In this document: one piece after another, positions 44,311 to 55,219 of the stretch
Layout of the letters: each line of letters starts with the position of its first letter
Position numbering within the stretch: position 1 is the stretch's first letter
Assembly (NCBI GenBank): GCA_944472155.2
Contig: OX235273.1
Coordinates: 101,516,582 to 101,580,581, forward strand
Reading direction: 5' to 3'
From: Trichobilharzia szidati
Lineage: Eukaryota; Platyhelminthes; Trematoda; Strigeidida; Schistosomatidae
DNA: 64,000 nucleotides
Notes under the pieces: model-generated
What the model was told of the DNA's origin: nothing
The model's database searches: none
Seen by the model: only the letters and a program-made list of their open reading frames with translations
Position numbers and translations under genes: made by a program

Positions 44311-45264
44311 AAACTTGAAGCTTGATCTTTCAATTTTGGTGACTTTATTATGGTGTCTGATTTTCATGCAAAGATAAACCAACAGAATCGGAATATTTAC
44401 TACTGCCCTTGATAAAAGATAATTTTAGGTGTTAGACTAAGTCTAAATCGGTTAAATTGTTGAATATGATAACAACAATCGCACCTCTGAAAAAAGTAGA
44501 ATGACCGACTTAGAAGTGCAGCAAACTAAGATCATGGTGGATTTATTTAGGCATTAAAGCCAATAATCTCAGCATGATAAAAAATTGACTGCGTGATGTT
44601 TGGATGATGAAACAAATTTATGTAGTTAATAATTTGATGATGTAGCTTAACTGTTTCTCGAATTTGCGTAGGTACTACTGAAAAGAGTTTGTAAGTAGTA
44701 AGTTATATTATATAGTTTTCAAAAATCTTGACCAGTGGAAACACTGGGCGAAATGTTAACAGATTAAATAAATAAATTTGTGCAAACATGTTGGAAGTAG
44801 TAAGCGTGTTTTTTCTTTGAAGCCTTGTACAATTTTATATGATGGATTTTTGGCTAAGATGTCGTAGATTCATCCATTTTCTTTCCTGGCAAACTTTTTC
44901 ACTTCTTTGTTAGTGGTTCTGTAGACTCTTCCTAGTTTCGCACTTTGTTGTTTATCTCCGCACTAGCCTAGCTGCTACTTCACCACCCCTTTTAACCCTA
45001 ATAGCCATACTTCTAAGTTATGTGTCCAGCAGGATGTATCTTCATTTTCTTCAGACTGAGATGAAATCCAGGAGTTCTTCTTCTCTTTGTCAATGATGTC
45101 TGATCTCTGAATCGGCTAAAAAGCCGACGGAAACGTGGACATAGTAGAAGGTCGTTTCCTATTTAGTGTTTTAAATGTATTTGTTTGTGTGTTCTATTGA
45201 TTTTTCTAAGCCGAATTTATATGACTAAGCCAGTGAATTCGGGTTTGGTTCATCAGTTGCTTTC
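44311..45264. other. Unassigned, possible RTE linker trace
   Basis: Minus-strand reading at 44850-45100 gives RVYRTTNKEVKKFARKENG, resembling the region upstream of the RT in RTE proteins. The rest is unassigned. Confidence 0.35.
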
Positions 45265-45482
45265 CAAGTGGGATATGAGGCTTCAGGTTTAATTTTTAGT
45301 GGCGATGAAAATGTAATCATAGGATGAGGTGCCCACACTCATGCCCAACCGTCTTTCTCGGACTTACAACTGGCTATTAAACTGGATGAATGTTGTGGAG
45401 TACCTCCGCCAGCCGATAAGCAAACCCAGACCACACAGATTGCAGACGAGCAATCTACCACTGAACTACCAGTGCGCAAAAC
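45265..45482 (-). mobile_element. tRNA-Gly-derived SINE, decayed
   Basis: TTCCAAGTGGGATATGAGGC at the tail side, CCCACACTCATGCCCAACCG in the body and RC tRNA-like head at 45400-45480. Confidence 0.6.
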
Positions 45483-45974
45483 AGTCAATAGGTAGACCAT
45501 TTTCAGGGAACTTCCAATTAGTTTGAACTTTAATCAGCAAAGCTAGTTGTCATTTTCATCAACGTATGTCTATATGTTACATTTACATTCATATAAAATC
45601 GATAATCTTGGAAGATTTTAAGAGATAAGCACTTCCAGTTATTGACATAAACAGGTAGACTTCAAATGAAGAGGGGTTAGATATCCTAAGTAAACCTTGT
45701 TTGCATGTTCATATGACATTCAGGTGAACATTTACAGTATCAAACTAGGGATTATACCTCACTTTACATGTGCAACATCGCTGATAAAACATACATAGTA
45801 GTATTACGAAAACTACAAAACAGCTGTTTAAATGAAATCAATCTTAGTGGCAGTTGTGTATGCTGGTATGATAAATGATATTGTATTCAATTTTGCTTAT
45901 GCTTAAACTCATTCAAGACAAGTTTCCACTCCAGTATTCTATGAATGTAATAAACAACAGTATTCTGACTAATA
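45483..45974. other. No gene seen
   Basis: AT-rich, unassigned. Confidence 0.4.
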
Positions 45975-46230
45975 ATTATGATTGTTTATTTGGGTTCCAT
46001 GTTGCACATAGAGAATCAGCAGAACATCACCATTTCACTCCTCTACATGCAGTCTTTTTAACCTTGCTCTAAAAGTGCTCATAAGTTTTCATTTCCTCCT
46101 CACATGACCACCTTGATGTCACCATTGGACCCATACTCAACTCATCATTTCTCATTTGCATCCTACTCGAAGGCCTGGCATGTGATTTCAGTCAGCCGTT
46201 GTTAGTAAGGCCTTAGCATTGGATAGTCTT
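45975..46230 (-). mobile_element. RTE 3' end fragment, decayed
   Basis: Inverse RTE tail order: TTTGGGTTCCATGTTGCACA, TTTCCTCCTCACATGACCAC, GACCCATACTCAACTCATCA, CTACTCGAAGGCCTGGCATG. Confidence 0.55.
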
Positions 46231-46789
46231 GACTTCCCTAACTTTTGAGTTGTATATTGTTGTTATTATCTCGGAGGAGGCTGGTTCATACTGCATAAGA
46301 GCTTCTGTTTCCATTAGTGACACAATGATAGCCACGTACTTTGTCCCTTCGTGGATATCAGCTTCGTTATCTATTTGGAGTATCGAGCTTCACCTCATCT
46401 GCTTTCACATATTCATAGAGCTTCTGTGCCATACCCTCTCATTTTCTTTGCAGCCGGATTAGCCTTCCCAGGTTGAACCATCTCAGGGAAAAAGGGTTTC
46501 CACATGGGTATTTTAGTTTTCATCGAAAAAATACATGACAAGACTGGCTTTCTAAAACCTGTCACAGATTCAAGTTGAGGACAAGTTGATTGATCATATT
46601 TTTTCTACGCGTTGAAGCCCTTGTAGAGTTAAGCTGATTCCTCCCTTCCACTTTTTCACCAGTTAACCAGTTCTAATAATTTCACTCAAATATGTAAGAA
46701 GGATGGTGAATGAACGATACATCCAGGACATTTAATCCCACAGAATCTACATTAATCCTTTATTATTTTGTTTGTTTCAGTTTACCTGC
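46231..46789. other. No gene seen
   Basis: A plus ORF at 46229-46462 has no family resemblance. Confidence 0.4.
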
Positions 46790-47560
46790 TGGTCTGACTC
46801 TCAGCCAGCCCTCTTTTACCGCTCTTCCAGCTTATTAGAAAACTAGCGATCCAGTAGATTAGACAAATTATTAACAAGTGAGTGTCCTGCTGGCACAGCA
46901 AGAAAGATATGTACGAAGCATCTTTCAAAAAATGAACTTGAATATGATCATGATTCCTTGACGGAGATGGGCTTTCAGAGTAGTTCCATATAGAAATATA
47001 TAAAAACACTTGGTAGAAAACTTGAGACGATGATGGTAGGAAAGAAATCACTATTTAATGAGTTACACTTTAGCGAGGACTTATCAAATCAGACTTTACT
47101 CCAGGTAATAGCCAGGGGTATAGGGGGAACATTTTGCACAGCAAACCTATGTTTATTTTCTAGTTGGCGAATGATTGAGACTAAAATGAAGCATAGGTTA
47201 GATAGTTATGCTATATCTGTGTGTATTTATCCATTTTACCCACTCCTGTAGTGGCAATTGTGTGTAGCGTGATATCAGACAGCTTAGTCAACATGTAAGT
47301 GAATGTCTCCCACTGTGGTTTGATGAAGGACAAACAAAAACCACATGAATCTTCGTTATGTCACATTCCGTTGATACTTCTTGCTTGGTGGAGAAAACGA
47401 AATAATTCAAGGTGTTTCATTGAATCCCACTAAATCATTCCAGTGAACTCAATATCCGTCTAGGGCGTGCAGCTGAAGTGATTAGTAATCCAACTATGTT
47501 AACCGCAAAATATGCACCAGGAGAAGTGATTACAGCCAGTATCCCACCCCTGACCAATTT
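46790..47560 (+). mobile_element. PLE fragment: linker and decayed GIY-YIG
   Basis: ORF 47030-47251 encodes KKSLFNELHFSEDLSNQTLL then GGTFCTANLCLFSSW, aligning with the PLE linker (KKPVYISLPFKGDSVQEVV, RTYYAAKLVFLNTT). The nuclease continues with stops (RDIRQLSQHVSECLPLWFDE). Confidence 0.6.
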
Positions 47561-47817
47561 AAAGCTAGCCAACTGATCATATCATCACCACCACTTATCT
47601 ATAATTTTAATCCTTTCCTTAGCATCCCTAAATCTTATCACATCTTCATTAAGACATATTTTATTTACTTCCCTTACAATCTAACATTACTTTGCCGGTC
47701 CATTTGTTTATCTTAGCTTTTATCGACTACTTCTATCTGAGGATTTATCTGTTTAGTAATGATGGCATTCATTATTCTTGTTATCACAGATCAGCCCCCT
47801 TTTTCATCCTTGTTACT

Positions 47818-48170
47818 GACATAATCATTATTTCGTCCTGGTTTGGGACTCATTGGCAGTACTCACCCTCTGGGTTTCGAACACAGGACATTCAGGTTAT
47901 CACTCAGCCACCGGGACCCAATTCAACGATTAGCCTGTGAATTCTAACTTCTACCAATTCCTGACTTTAGTGCAACAGCCAACCAATGTCATCGGCGGGA
48001 ACTCCATCCTCATTCCCGACTGGTTGCTTCCTACTGGTCTCGACTTCTTACTAGAAATCCAGGCAACGTCTTTCAGTAGCCAGTCACTAGCGACCATCAG
48101 AATTGGTAAAAGTTAGAATTTATTCACTATTGAATTGGGTCCCAGTGGCTGAATGGTATACGCTCTTACT
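47818..48170. mobile_element. Hammerhead SINE and inverted head copy
   Basis: Left copy (47818-47966, minus): hammerhead-derived segment 47828-47866 with perfect stem II (GUCC/GGAC) and GAAA but a CUGCCAAUGA box, B-box-like GGTTTCGAA inverse and head GGGTCCCGGTGGCTGAG. Right copy (48100-48170, plus): GAATTGGTAAAAGTTAGAAT and GGGTCCCAGTGGCTGAATGG, the same head inverted and truncated. Confidence 0.6.
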
Positions 48171-48467
48171 TTGTAATCACTATTATTATGACTAATTTCA
48201 CGATTTATATGCACAATTTTATCATCCTATTAACAAAACACCATGATTCTTTTATATCTGAATATTTATTTGTAAAGTTTTGTATATTAGAGTTAAGCCT
48301 GATGAAATCTAATGCAGAACAATATTGATGATGTTTTCATGTGTTGTTCTAAAGTAGGACAAAGGCAAAAGATATTTTACTTTGTCAATTACTAAGTCAG
48401 TTCAGCATTTTATTACATTAGAAACTAAATATGAAAACCATTTTAAATAATATTTGCTTTCATTTAG
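48171..48467. other. No gene seen
   Basis: AT-rich, would be intronic if the next exon is real. Confidence 0.35.
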
Positions 48468-48571
48468 GGGAAAAGAGGATGAATAAGTGTTACCCAACTG
48501 GACTTAATATCTCTTCTTCCATATATCAAATATTTCTTCCAACTAGTCAATTTCTACCTTCCAAGTATATG
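48468..48571 (+). CDS. Isolated candidate exon, unidentified
   Basis: A 104-nt open stretch lies between acceptor TTTGCTTTCATTTAG and donor ATG/GTGAGA, phase 1 in and phase 0 out. It encodes EKRMNKCYPTGLNISSSIYQ then IFLPTSQFLPSKYM. No TE resemblance. A possible last exon starts at 49147 after TATATTTTGGCAG (six codons, TGA, overlapping AATAAA). No first exon seen, so the gene is unproven. Confidence 0.35.
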
Positions 48572-48639
48572 GTGAGAAAATTAGGGGACATTCAAGTATT
48601 GTTTGGTAGGGATTTGATTGATTGGTTGCACGATCTTAT

Positions 48640-48950
48640 CATGAGCTGACATCGGTTAGAGGACGACTGGAAAACCTGGGAGTACTGAAAAAAACCGTTT
48701 CGTCCTAGTTTTTGACTCTTCATCAGTACGCAACCACTGGAGTTCGAATTCACGGAATTTATGGGCCATTGGATCGGGTCCCAGTGGCTCAGTAGTCTGT
48801 GAGCTCGCCTTCGAACCAGAAGGTTCTTCGTTCGAACTGCGGTTTGTGCGTACCGATGAATAGTCCTAAACTAGGACGAAACAGATGTACAGTACTTCCA
48901 GGTTTTTCAGTGGTTCTCTCTCTAACCAATGTCAGCTCATAATGAAATCC
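48640..48950. mobile_element. Two hammerhead SINEs, head to head
   Basis: Left copy (48640-48770, minus) has the ribozyme-like segment 48696-48732 with intact CUGAUGA and GAAA. Right copy (48772-48950, plus) has a full tRNA-like head (CAGTGGCTCAGTAGTCTG, then GTTCGAACTGC) and segment 48849-48883 with CCGAUGA, stem GUCC/GGAC and GAAA. Outer ends (GAGCTGACATCGGTTAGAG and its inverse) match. Confidence 0.72.
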
Positions 48951-49725
48951 CGTAAATAATTAGGGAACAAGCGTATAACACAGAGTGTTTAACTTCAATC
49001 TTTCTCACTTAATTCCTTCCATCTCGAATATTCAGCGCCTCATTTCTATGGATACATAGCAGGTTTTCACAAGTACTTCTAACACTTTAGTATATTTATT
49101 ACTTTGATTAACTAACTTACTTTTTCTAAACAATATATTTTGGCAGTGCATAAACTTTTATGCCTGAATAAACTTTTATTGAAATTTTCCACCTCTCTGT
49201 AAGTTCATAACTTGATTTAGTTTCTGTTCTATTTCAGTTTTATTGACTAAATTTCTGTTTGTTTCGAGTAGTAGCAGTAGTAGTAGTAGTATATATAACT
49301 AGCTAAGAAGGAAACAAAATGTTTAATTTAATTTCATTGCCCATTTTTTTCACCTGAAATTTGAGTGAATTTCTTTTGATTGTTTTATAATTTGTCAATA
49401 AAATGAATAAAATAACAGAAATTGCTGACTGACCTAACTGTTATTCTTCTTCTTTTATGGATAAATATGTGAAATATGGATGAGTGATTGTGATATTATT
49501 GTTGTTCATATTTAATGGGTACGCCTTACAAAGAACAGTATAAAAGTTAATGATGTAGAAATACTTACTAACATGGTTTAAATGCAATACTGATAGAAAT
49601 ATGTACAATAAAAAACCTTAAATTGAAGTAATCTGTACAAACTAATTATGCCAGTCGATGGTTTAGCGATCGGGATTCGATTCCCTACCGGCGCTCTCTC
49701 TTAAACCTTCTTTTCTAGTTTACTA
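48951..49725. other. AT-rich; simple repeat and tRNA-like 3' half
   Basis: A GTA/GCA trinucleotide run lies at 49268-49292. The 3' half of a tRNA-like sequence is at 49650-49690 (GGGATTCGATTCCC with a perfect T stem, then ACCGGCGC). The 5' half is missing, so this is not a tRNA gene. Confidence 0.45.
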
Positions 49726-49917
49726 CTAAGCAGTAACCTCAAAATGAGAGGTGCCAGAGTGTGTACACTGTAAGATAATATCTTCCAAGTTGAGGATATA
49801 TTCGTCAAAGGGAAAACATTGTTTGCCCATAAAACTAGTTAATTTTCGTACTATCTCTTCAGTAATCTTGTGGTTGGGCATAGTTGTTTTGTGAAGAGTT
49901 TGTGCGGATGGTTTCAT
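49726..49917 (-). mobile_element. PLE RT fragment, decayed
   Basis: The 63-aa ORF contains TEEIVRKLTSFMG and LEDIILQCTHSGTSHF, which aligns with TVDIICDYITSN and IRDIILMCTENIRFTF of the PLE at 3876-4397. Confidence 0.45.
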
Positions 49918-50874
49918 AAAATGTATTTATTCTATCCCGCTTAGCAAAGGAACCTGCTTTGCAAACTTAATGTTTATATATCGCCTCAATCCTAAGTTGA
50001 CGAAGTGACCTGCTGATGGTTGCTGAGATATCCTTAATATAAGGAAAGGTGATCCGCCCGTTAAGATGACTGCATGGAAATCAAATTCTTGTTTTGGATG
50101 TGAGGTGACGTGACCTTGCGTATAGAAAAGTTTTACATGACATACAAATTTAGTAAAATATAGTTTTCAAAAGCTAAAGGAAAACCAAAGTGGGAAAAAC
50201 TACCTTTACAAACTGTTAGTAAGGAATAGCCATAAGTTCAGTAAACATCAGTAGCCATCAGCAAAGACCAAAATAGAGTATTTCACGTATTAGCCACGAA
50301 CATATCAACATATGTTCAACGAAGTAATCTCGTGGATACGTTCATTTCCGAGTGCAAGTATACTCTGTCCACTAGTATGTGAACAAATGGCCATCATATT
50401 TTATCGCCTGGGAAGGTTTTTTCACAATGTTACTCAGTTATGTATCATATTAATAAATTCTATTGTTTAACGCGACTGTAATGTTTTTAATTTATTTAAA
50501 CTTGCGGTATTGTTGCGTTCCAGAAAACACTCTTTACAAGGGGCACTCATGCTACCGACACTTGAAAGCTTTAATTTCAAAGCTTTGAAATGAAAAAGTA
50601 TGAAAACGAGATGCCCATTTATCTATCCGTGTTTTATTTCAAAATCATTTGTTACTTTCTATGTTGAATAATAGTTTTCTTCATCTTTTATGTGTGAATT
50701 CTTACCAGTCCACTGATTGTTCATCACTTTCGTAGAGAACATCACAATGCATAGTACTTACTGCTTCTTTTCATTATCACACACCTCCCAAGGACTTGTC
50801 TTTATGTATGCTATCTCATGTTTCATAGTCAATATATGGTAAACAAATATTAGTATGATCAACATATAAGCAAT
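49918..50874. other. No gene seen
   Basis: Unassigned; palindromic stretch TTTCAAAGCTTTGAAA at 50574-50589. Confidence 0.4.
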
Positions 50875-51480
50875 ACAGATTTATAGCTCAGATGGATGAT
50901 TCTGATATGGTTGTGTTTTCTGATTCCTGTTATTTAATTTCGAAGTTTTCTTTTTCTTTCCAGATAAGATCCTCAGAACAAGCTTTAATACGAGGTTGAT
51001 TCGCCATGGGTGGTGTGATTGTCTCCCCGTCAGAATATCTGTTGTGACTAGTTGTTAGTCTGTATCAGTATTGACTAAGATCGCTACATTTCTTTCCATT
51101 TATATTGGTGTCTGCAGTTGTCTACATGCGTCTATATGAAGGAATGCATATCGTTTTCTTTAACAGCTAGTTGATGATCTTGGATTCAGAATGGAATGGG
51201 ACGCTAACTTTCATCAATGCAGCGCTTATCACAGTTCATGCAATTTATTTCTGCAGGCGATACTGACCTTGTCTTCTTTCAGTGTTAGGTCTTTTGGTCT
51301 ATTCCAATTGGTTTTAGTATTCTAGCAGTTATTTCAGAAATATTCATGATACATAATAGGATGTACCTTTTTGTGGTTTCTAAGGTTAGTTTCATGCTGT
51401 CTATCTGCTCTTGTATATTGGACTTGATGTTTACCATGCTACATTAGCGACATTAGTTGCTCTTACGAATATCAACAAAA
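50875..51480 (-). mobile_element. PLE GIY-YIG fragment, decayed
   Basis: The minus strand is colinear with the PLE at 59.4-60.2 kb: TLETTKRYILLCIMNISEIT, INCMNCDKRCIDES, KTICIPSYRRM. Terminal part at 50880-50990. Confidence 0.6.
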
Positions 51481-51954
51481 CAACAAGACACAATTTATCT
51501 GAATCATGTAGTGTATTTCTCGCGAAATATACCCATTAATTCATGAGGGAGAACACAATTTTTGTTCAGCAAAGAAATATCGCTTATCAACAACTTCATT
51601 TTCAAGCTGTACAGTTGTATTTATGTTACAAAAAATGGCATTAAGTGGCTCTAGAAATTGCTCGGTCAATATGCATATGATAAGAGTAAAGATAATTAAA
51701 ATGATATGCACAGGGGTTAGAGTTGAAGTGGATGAATTCCAAAAAGTTTAAAGATTACCAAATAAGTGAACTGGTACAGAGATTTTACAATAGTAGGTCA
51801 AGTGTTGTCTAAAAAATTAATAGTACGATGATGATAACAATAAAGAAGGTGAAAGTGAAGTGGAGTGGAGTGAATTCGGGTGGTAAAATAGAATAAAATA
51901 AAAAGAAACATTACTATGATCAAGGTAAAGAAAGGGGTTTAACAAAACGTTTTT
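51481..51954. other. Probable PLE non-coding sequence
   Basis: Short blocks around 51540-51640 (TCAAGCTGTACAGTTGTATT) resemble the PLE terminal segment near 7300. No ORF. Confidence 0.35.
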
Positions 51955-53015
51955 GAATATATAATTTAGGCTTTTGTCCGAGTAAAGGTAGAGCCTCTGC
52001 TATGCACAATTGGAGAACTCATGAGCTTTTGGATTGATTGGATTTGGTTCTGTAGATAACTTTAAAGAATAACTGATATGGGACTCGATGACCTGGGTCT
52101 ACGAAGTGTTCACAGATTGAATACTTTGTCATCCTTTGTTCACTTTTCATAAACCAAACAAGGTAGTGTTCAGCTACGCCAATGTAATCAGCCCCACAGG
52201 AGCATGTGAGTGGGTATATGCACACAGAGAAGGATATAAGCGGTAGCTTATCCTTAACGCATTGTCGAATCATGTTTTGGCTGGTGCATACAATTGTATG
52301 TCAGCTGCACAAAGCCCCTTTTAGTATGTTTAGACAAACGACTTTTAGTGACTCCAGAAACAGTATCACCTTTAAAAGCGAAATTCATGAACAGTGTCTT
52401 CGTCGGCACCGTGATTTGTGTGGAAATGGTTTCCTTCTTGATATTTCTATCGATAAACCTTCTGTGTTACCCATTATTTAATAGAGTTGTGAGAAGGCTT
52501 TCTAGTTCTGTGTCAGTCGTATCAACACAGCAAATTTTCCGAAATCTGCAGCATAGAGAATGGATAATTTTCGTACAAATTTTCTGTCGTATGTTGGTGG
52601 ATTACTGCTGTTGTAGTTGGGTCTTTCTTTCATTCAGCTTGGCTGTCGCTGTACCTATGATCGTTCTGTTGACTAGGACATCTAGTAAAGGAATATTTTC
52701 ATCTGATTCTTCTACTGATGACAAAATGTTTTGCTACTCTGATTACGACTTTAATAATCAAGCAGATGATAAACAGGAATGATACACGGTAGTCGAAATT
52801 CGGGAGTAGATCTAGTCTGGTAGTTGCAGACTGTAAGAGTGCAGACGAAGTTAAGCCTACTGTCTTAGTCGCTGAATAAGACTCTTTTACATCATTGATT
52901 GTACAAGTAGGAAAATCTTGTACCTTAAGAGTAATAAGCATCTCACTGAATGTAGAAAAGTAATAAAAGGAGGGTGTATAGAGTGAGCAGTAAGAAGCTT
53001 TGCTAAGCAACACAA
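51955..53015 (-). mobile_element. PLE, truncated and frameshifted
   Basis: Minus-strand segments in order: RT end (52699-53013, ATTRLDLLPNFDYRVSF), LLDVLVNRTIIGTATAKL, linker (MNFAFKGDTVSGVTKSRLSK), nuclease (52019-52273, CIYPLTCSCGADYIGVAE, then FVDPGHRVP) and C-terminus near 51960-52018. Several frameshifts and stops. Confidence 0.8.
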
Positions 53016-53869
53016 TTCAAGAGCGACCTACCTAAGTGTTATATTAAGTCGTTATTGACCAGGTATTTTGTGAGGATATCTGAGACAACGAAATTATTTT
53101 CTTGACCTTCGCCCAAGCTGTCACAATCCATTAGGATTAAATTTCTGGATAATTTACCTATATACGGTTATGAATAGATGAAACAAGGTCAGTCAGTAAA
53201 CACGCCGATCTCATCTCATTTAGTGTATAGTGAACGCTAGGTCAAAACCCAAGAAGCATATACGAATAATATGTAGGATGAAGGTGTATCATTAAGTCTT
53301 TTATCCAAAGTTTAAGGCATCAGAATCAATAGGATTAGGCCTTACCCTGGAATTCAAAAATGCATCTTCAGCCTATATATTTACCATGGATTGATTTTAA
53401 GTCACCATAAACTGAACTGCCTTATCTCCATGTTAAGTTAGATTCGTCGACAACAATATTAAGGAAATTAACGTCACAATTGACTTTTCTCTTTGAATAT
53501 AGCAAGAATTATAGTTCATGCATAATGAGGAATCTCATCAGCTGGTAGTGCTATACAATGTTATTTGACGGAAGACTCCTAGCTCAATAAACAGTACTCA
53601 AGAACTAAACTCATATAGCTTAGTTCAGTTTGAAACACAAATAATGGCTTGAGTACAAAGGCAAAAGAGTTACGTATAATGGAAAGAAGGTAAGTTAGAT
53701 GATGAGCAATTAATAAATTCAGCACACATGTGATCACCTCAAGTCAAATTATAGTGACAAGATACAAGCGAAGGTGCAGCAAAAGGGAGGAGAGGTTAAA
53801 GTCAAAGATTACGTGATCAGACGAAAGAGAATAAGAGAAATTCAGTGAATGGTACAAGTAAAAAAGAAT
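53016..53869. other. Unassigned, no ORF
   Basis: No coding sequence. Possibly non-coding PLE flank between two PLE coding fragments. Confidence 0.35.
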
Positions 53870-54060
53870 AAATGCTTTCTTCTGAATACATAAATTGGGT
53901 TTCAGGAGTGTAATGGCTATCTCTTCAGTAAATCTGAGAAGAACTGACCTGTTTTGTTTACTGATTATTTTAAAGGATTTCGTGATTTCCAGCTCATGTG
54001 CTGTATCGATGAGATGTCTAGTGATGGCACTGTAGTAAACGTTTGTTCCCTGTCTCTTTG
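53870..54060 (-). mobile_element. PLE nuclease C-terminus fragment
   Basis: Minus strand encodes ITRHLIDTAHELEITKSFKI then LLRFTEEIAITLLKPNLCIQ, matching the end of the other PLE nucleases, including the late glutamate. Confidence 0.65.
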
Positions 54061-55219
54061 GCTCCCTTTTAATAATAGAGTATTATCACAACAATATTAT
54101 TGTTACTAATGATTTTCTGTTGATTACGATTTATCCATTGAATCATACACTCTTATAGAATATAAATTAGCAAAGATATCACTCACACCTCTATTGTTCT
54201 GAGACAATTAAATCACAATCAAATCTCAATGCCCACCATTCAGTCATCATTCATTCATTCGTTATACTACTTCTTTTGGTACAACCTTGATTTTTGCGTT
54301 TACTACTTGTTATATGATATTATACATTGATTTCTTAGTGTATAACCTGAGGAAAAGTCACGGAAAGCAATTCTTCACATAAACCTTTCTTGCTTTGCGG
54401 ACATTTGTTGATATACAATGGCTAGTATAGTTAAATCATCACTTTTAAGTACATCTACTTTGGTTGGCATATATTTTCACTGAAATTTGAGTCACACTAT
54501 TATCATTTTACGGATATTTTCGTATCTTAATGCTCACTCAGTCAGATAACAGGTGACATGCTGCAAGATATACGTGACGCAGGTGAGTGGCTTAGTTGCT
54601 TAGTTGTTTATTGAGATAGTTGACAAGCTGTGGCCTAACGAGGCATCTAGTATGGCGACAAATCAACCGTAACAGTAACCTGACAGGTATGCTAATTATC
54701 CAAGTAAATTTCAATGGAATAATCACATGGTCAACTGCAGGGTCTCCCTGCTTAGTTGGCATACTGCCAGCTGGTTTAAACCCGACTGCAGATCAAATTT
54801 TCACTCCGCCTAAAGTCATCACCTATTAAAATCACGTGAAATATGAATCTGGTGTTTTCTCAAGAAGTTATGTTTCAACGTGACCAGAAGTTTTAAATGT
54901 AATCCAAGTTTCCACCATGTAATACAAATCGTTCAACATCTGATTGGTCAATTTGTGAGCCAATAGAAAATTAGAAATTTTACTAATCAAAATGTTTAGA
55001 TTTAGTTTTAAAATTTTCATGATTAACTGGCAAACATTTAACATTAAGATATTTGGCGTTTTCTTTTTCCTACTGTTCCTACAAAAAAGGATTTTGGTGA
55101 CTAATGTTTAAATTCTCACTACCTATCATTAATATTGTTACACTGACAAAACTATATTGAAGTACTTCACATTTTATAATGTAAAAACATTGACAGTCTC
55201 GGTGGAATATGACTACGTA
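54061..55219. other. 5' flank of MEG-like gene 2; unassigned ORF
   Basis: A plus ORF at 54620-54829 (69 aa) has no family resemblance. AT-rich sequence with TTTATAATG at 55173-55181 lies about 40 bp upstream of the candidate start. Confidence 0.4.

Noticed and set aside
49650..49690. A tRNA gene
   Set aside because: Only the T arm and acceptor 3' strand are present; the 5' half and anticodon arm are missing.
52294..52782. A 162-aa plus-strand ORF with hydrophobic stretches, possible membrane protein
   Set aside because: It is the antisense of a PLE coding region, which explains its openness.
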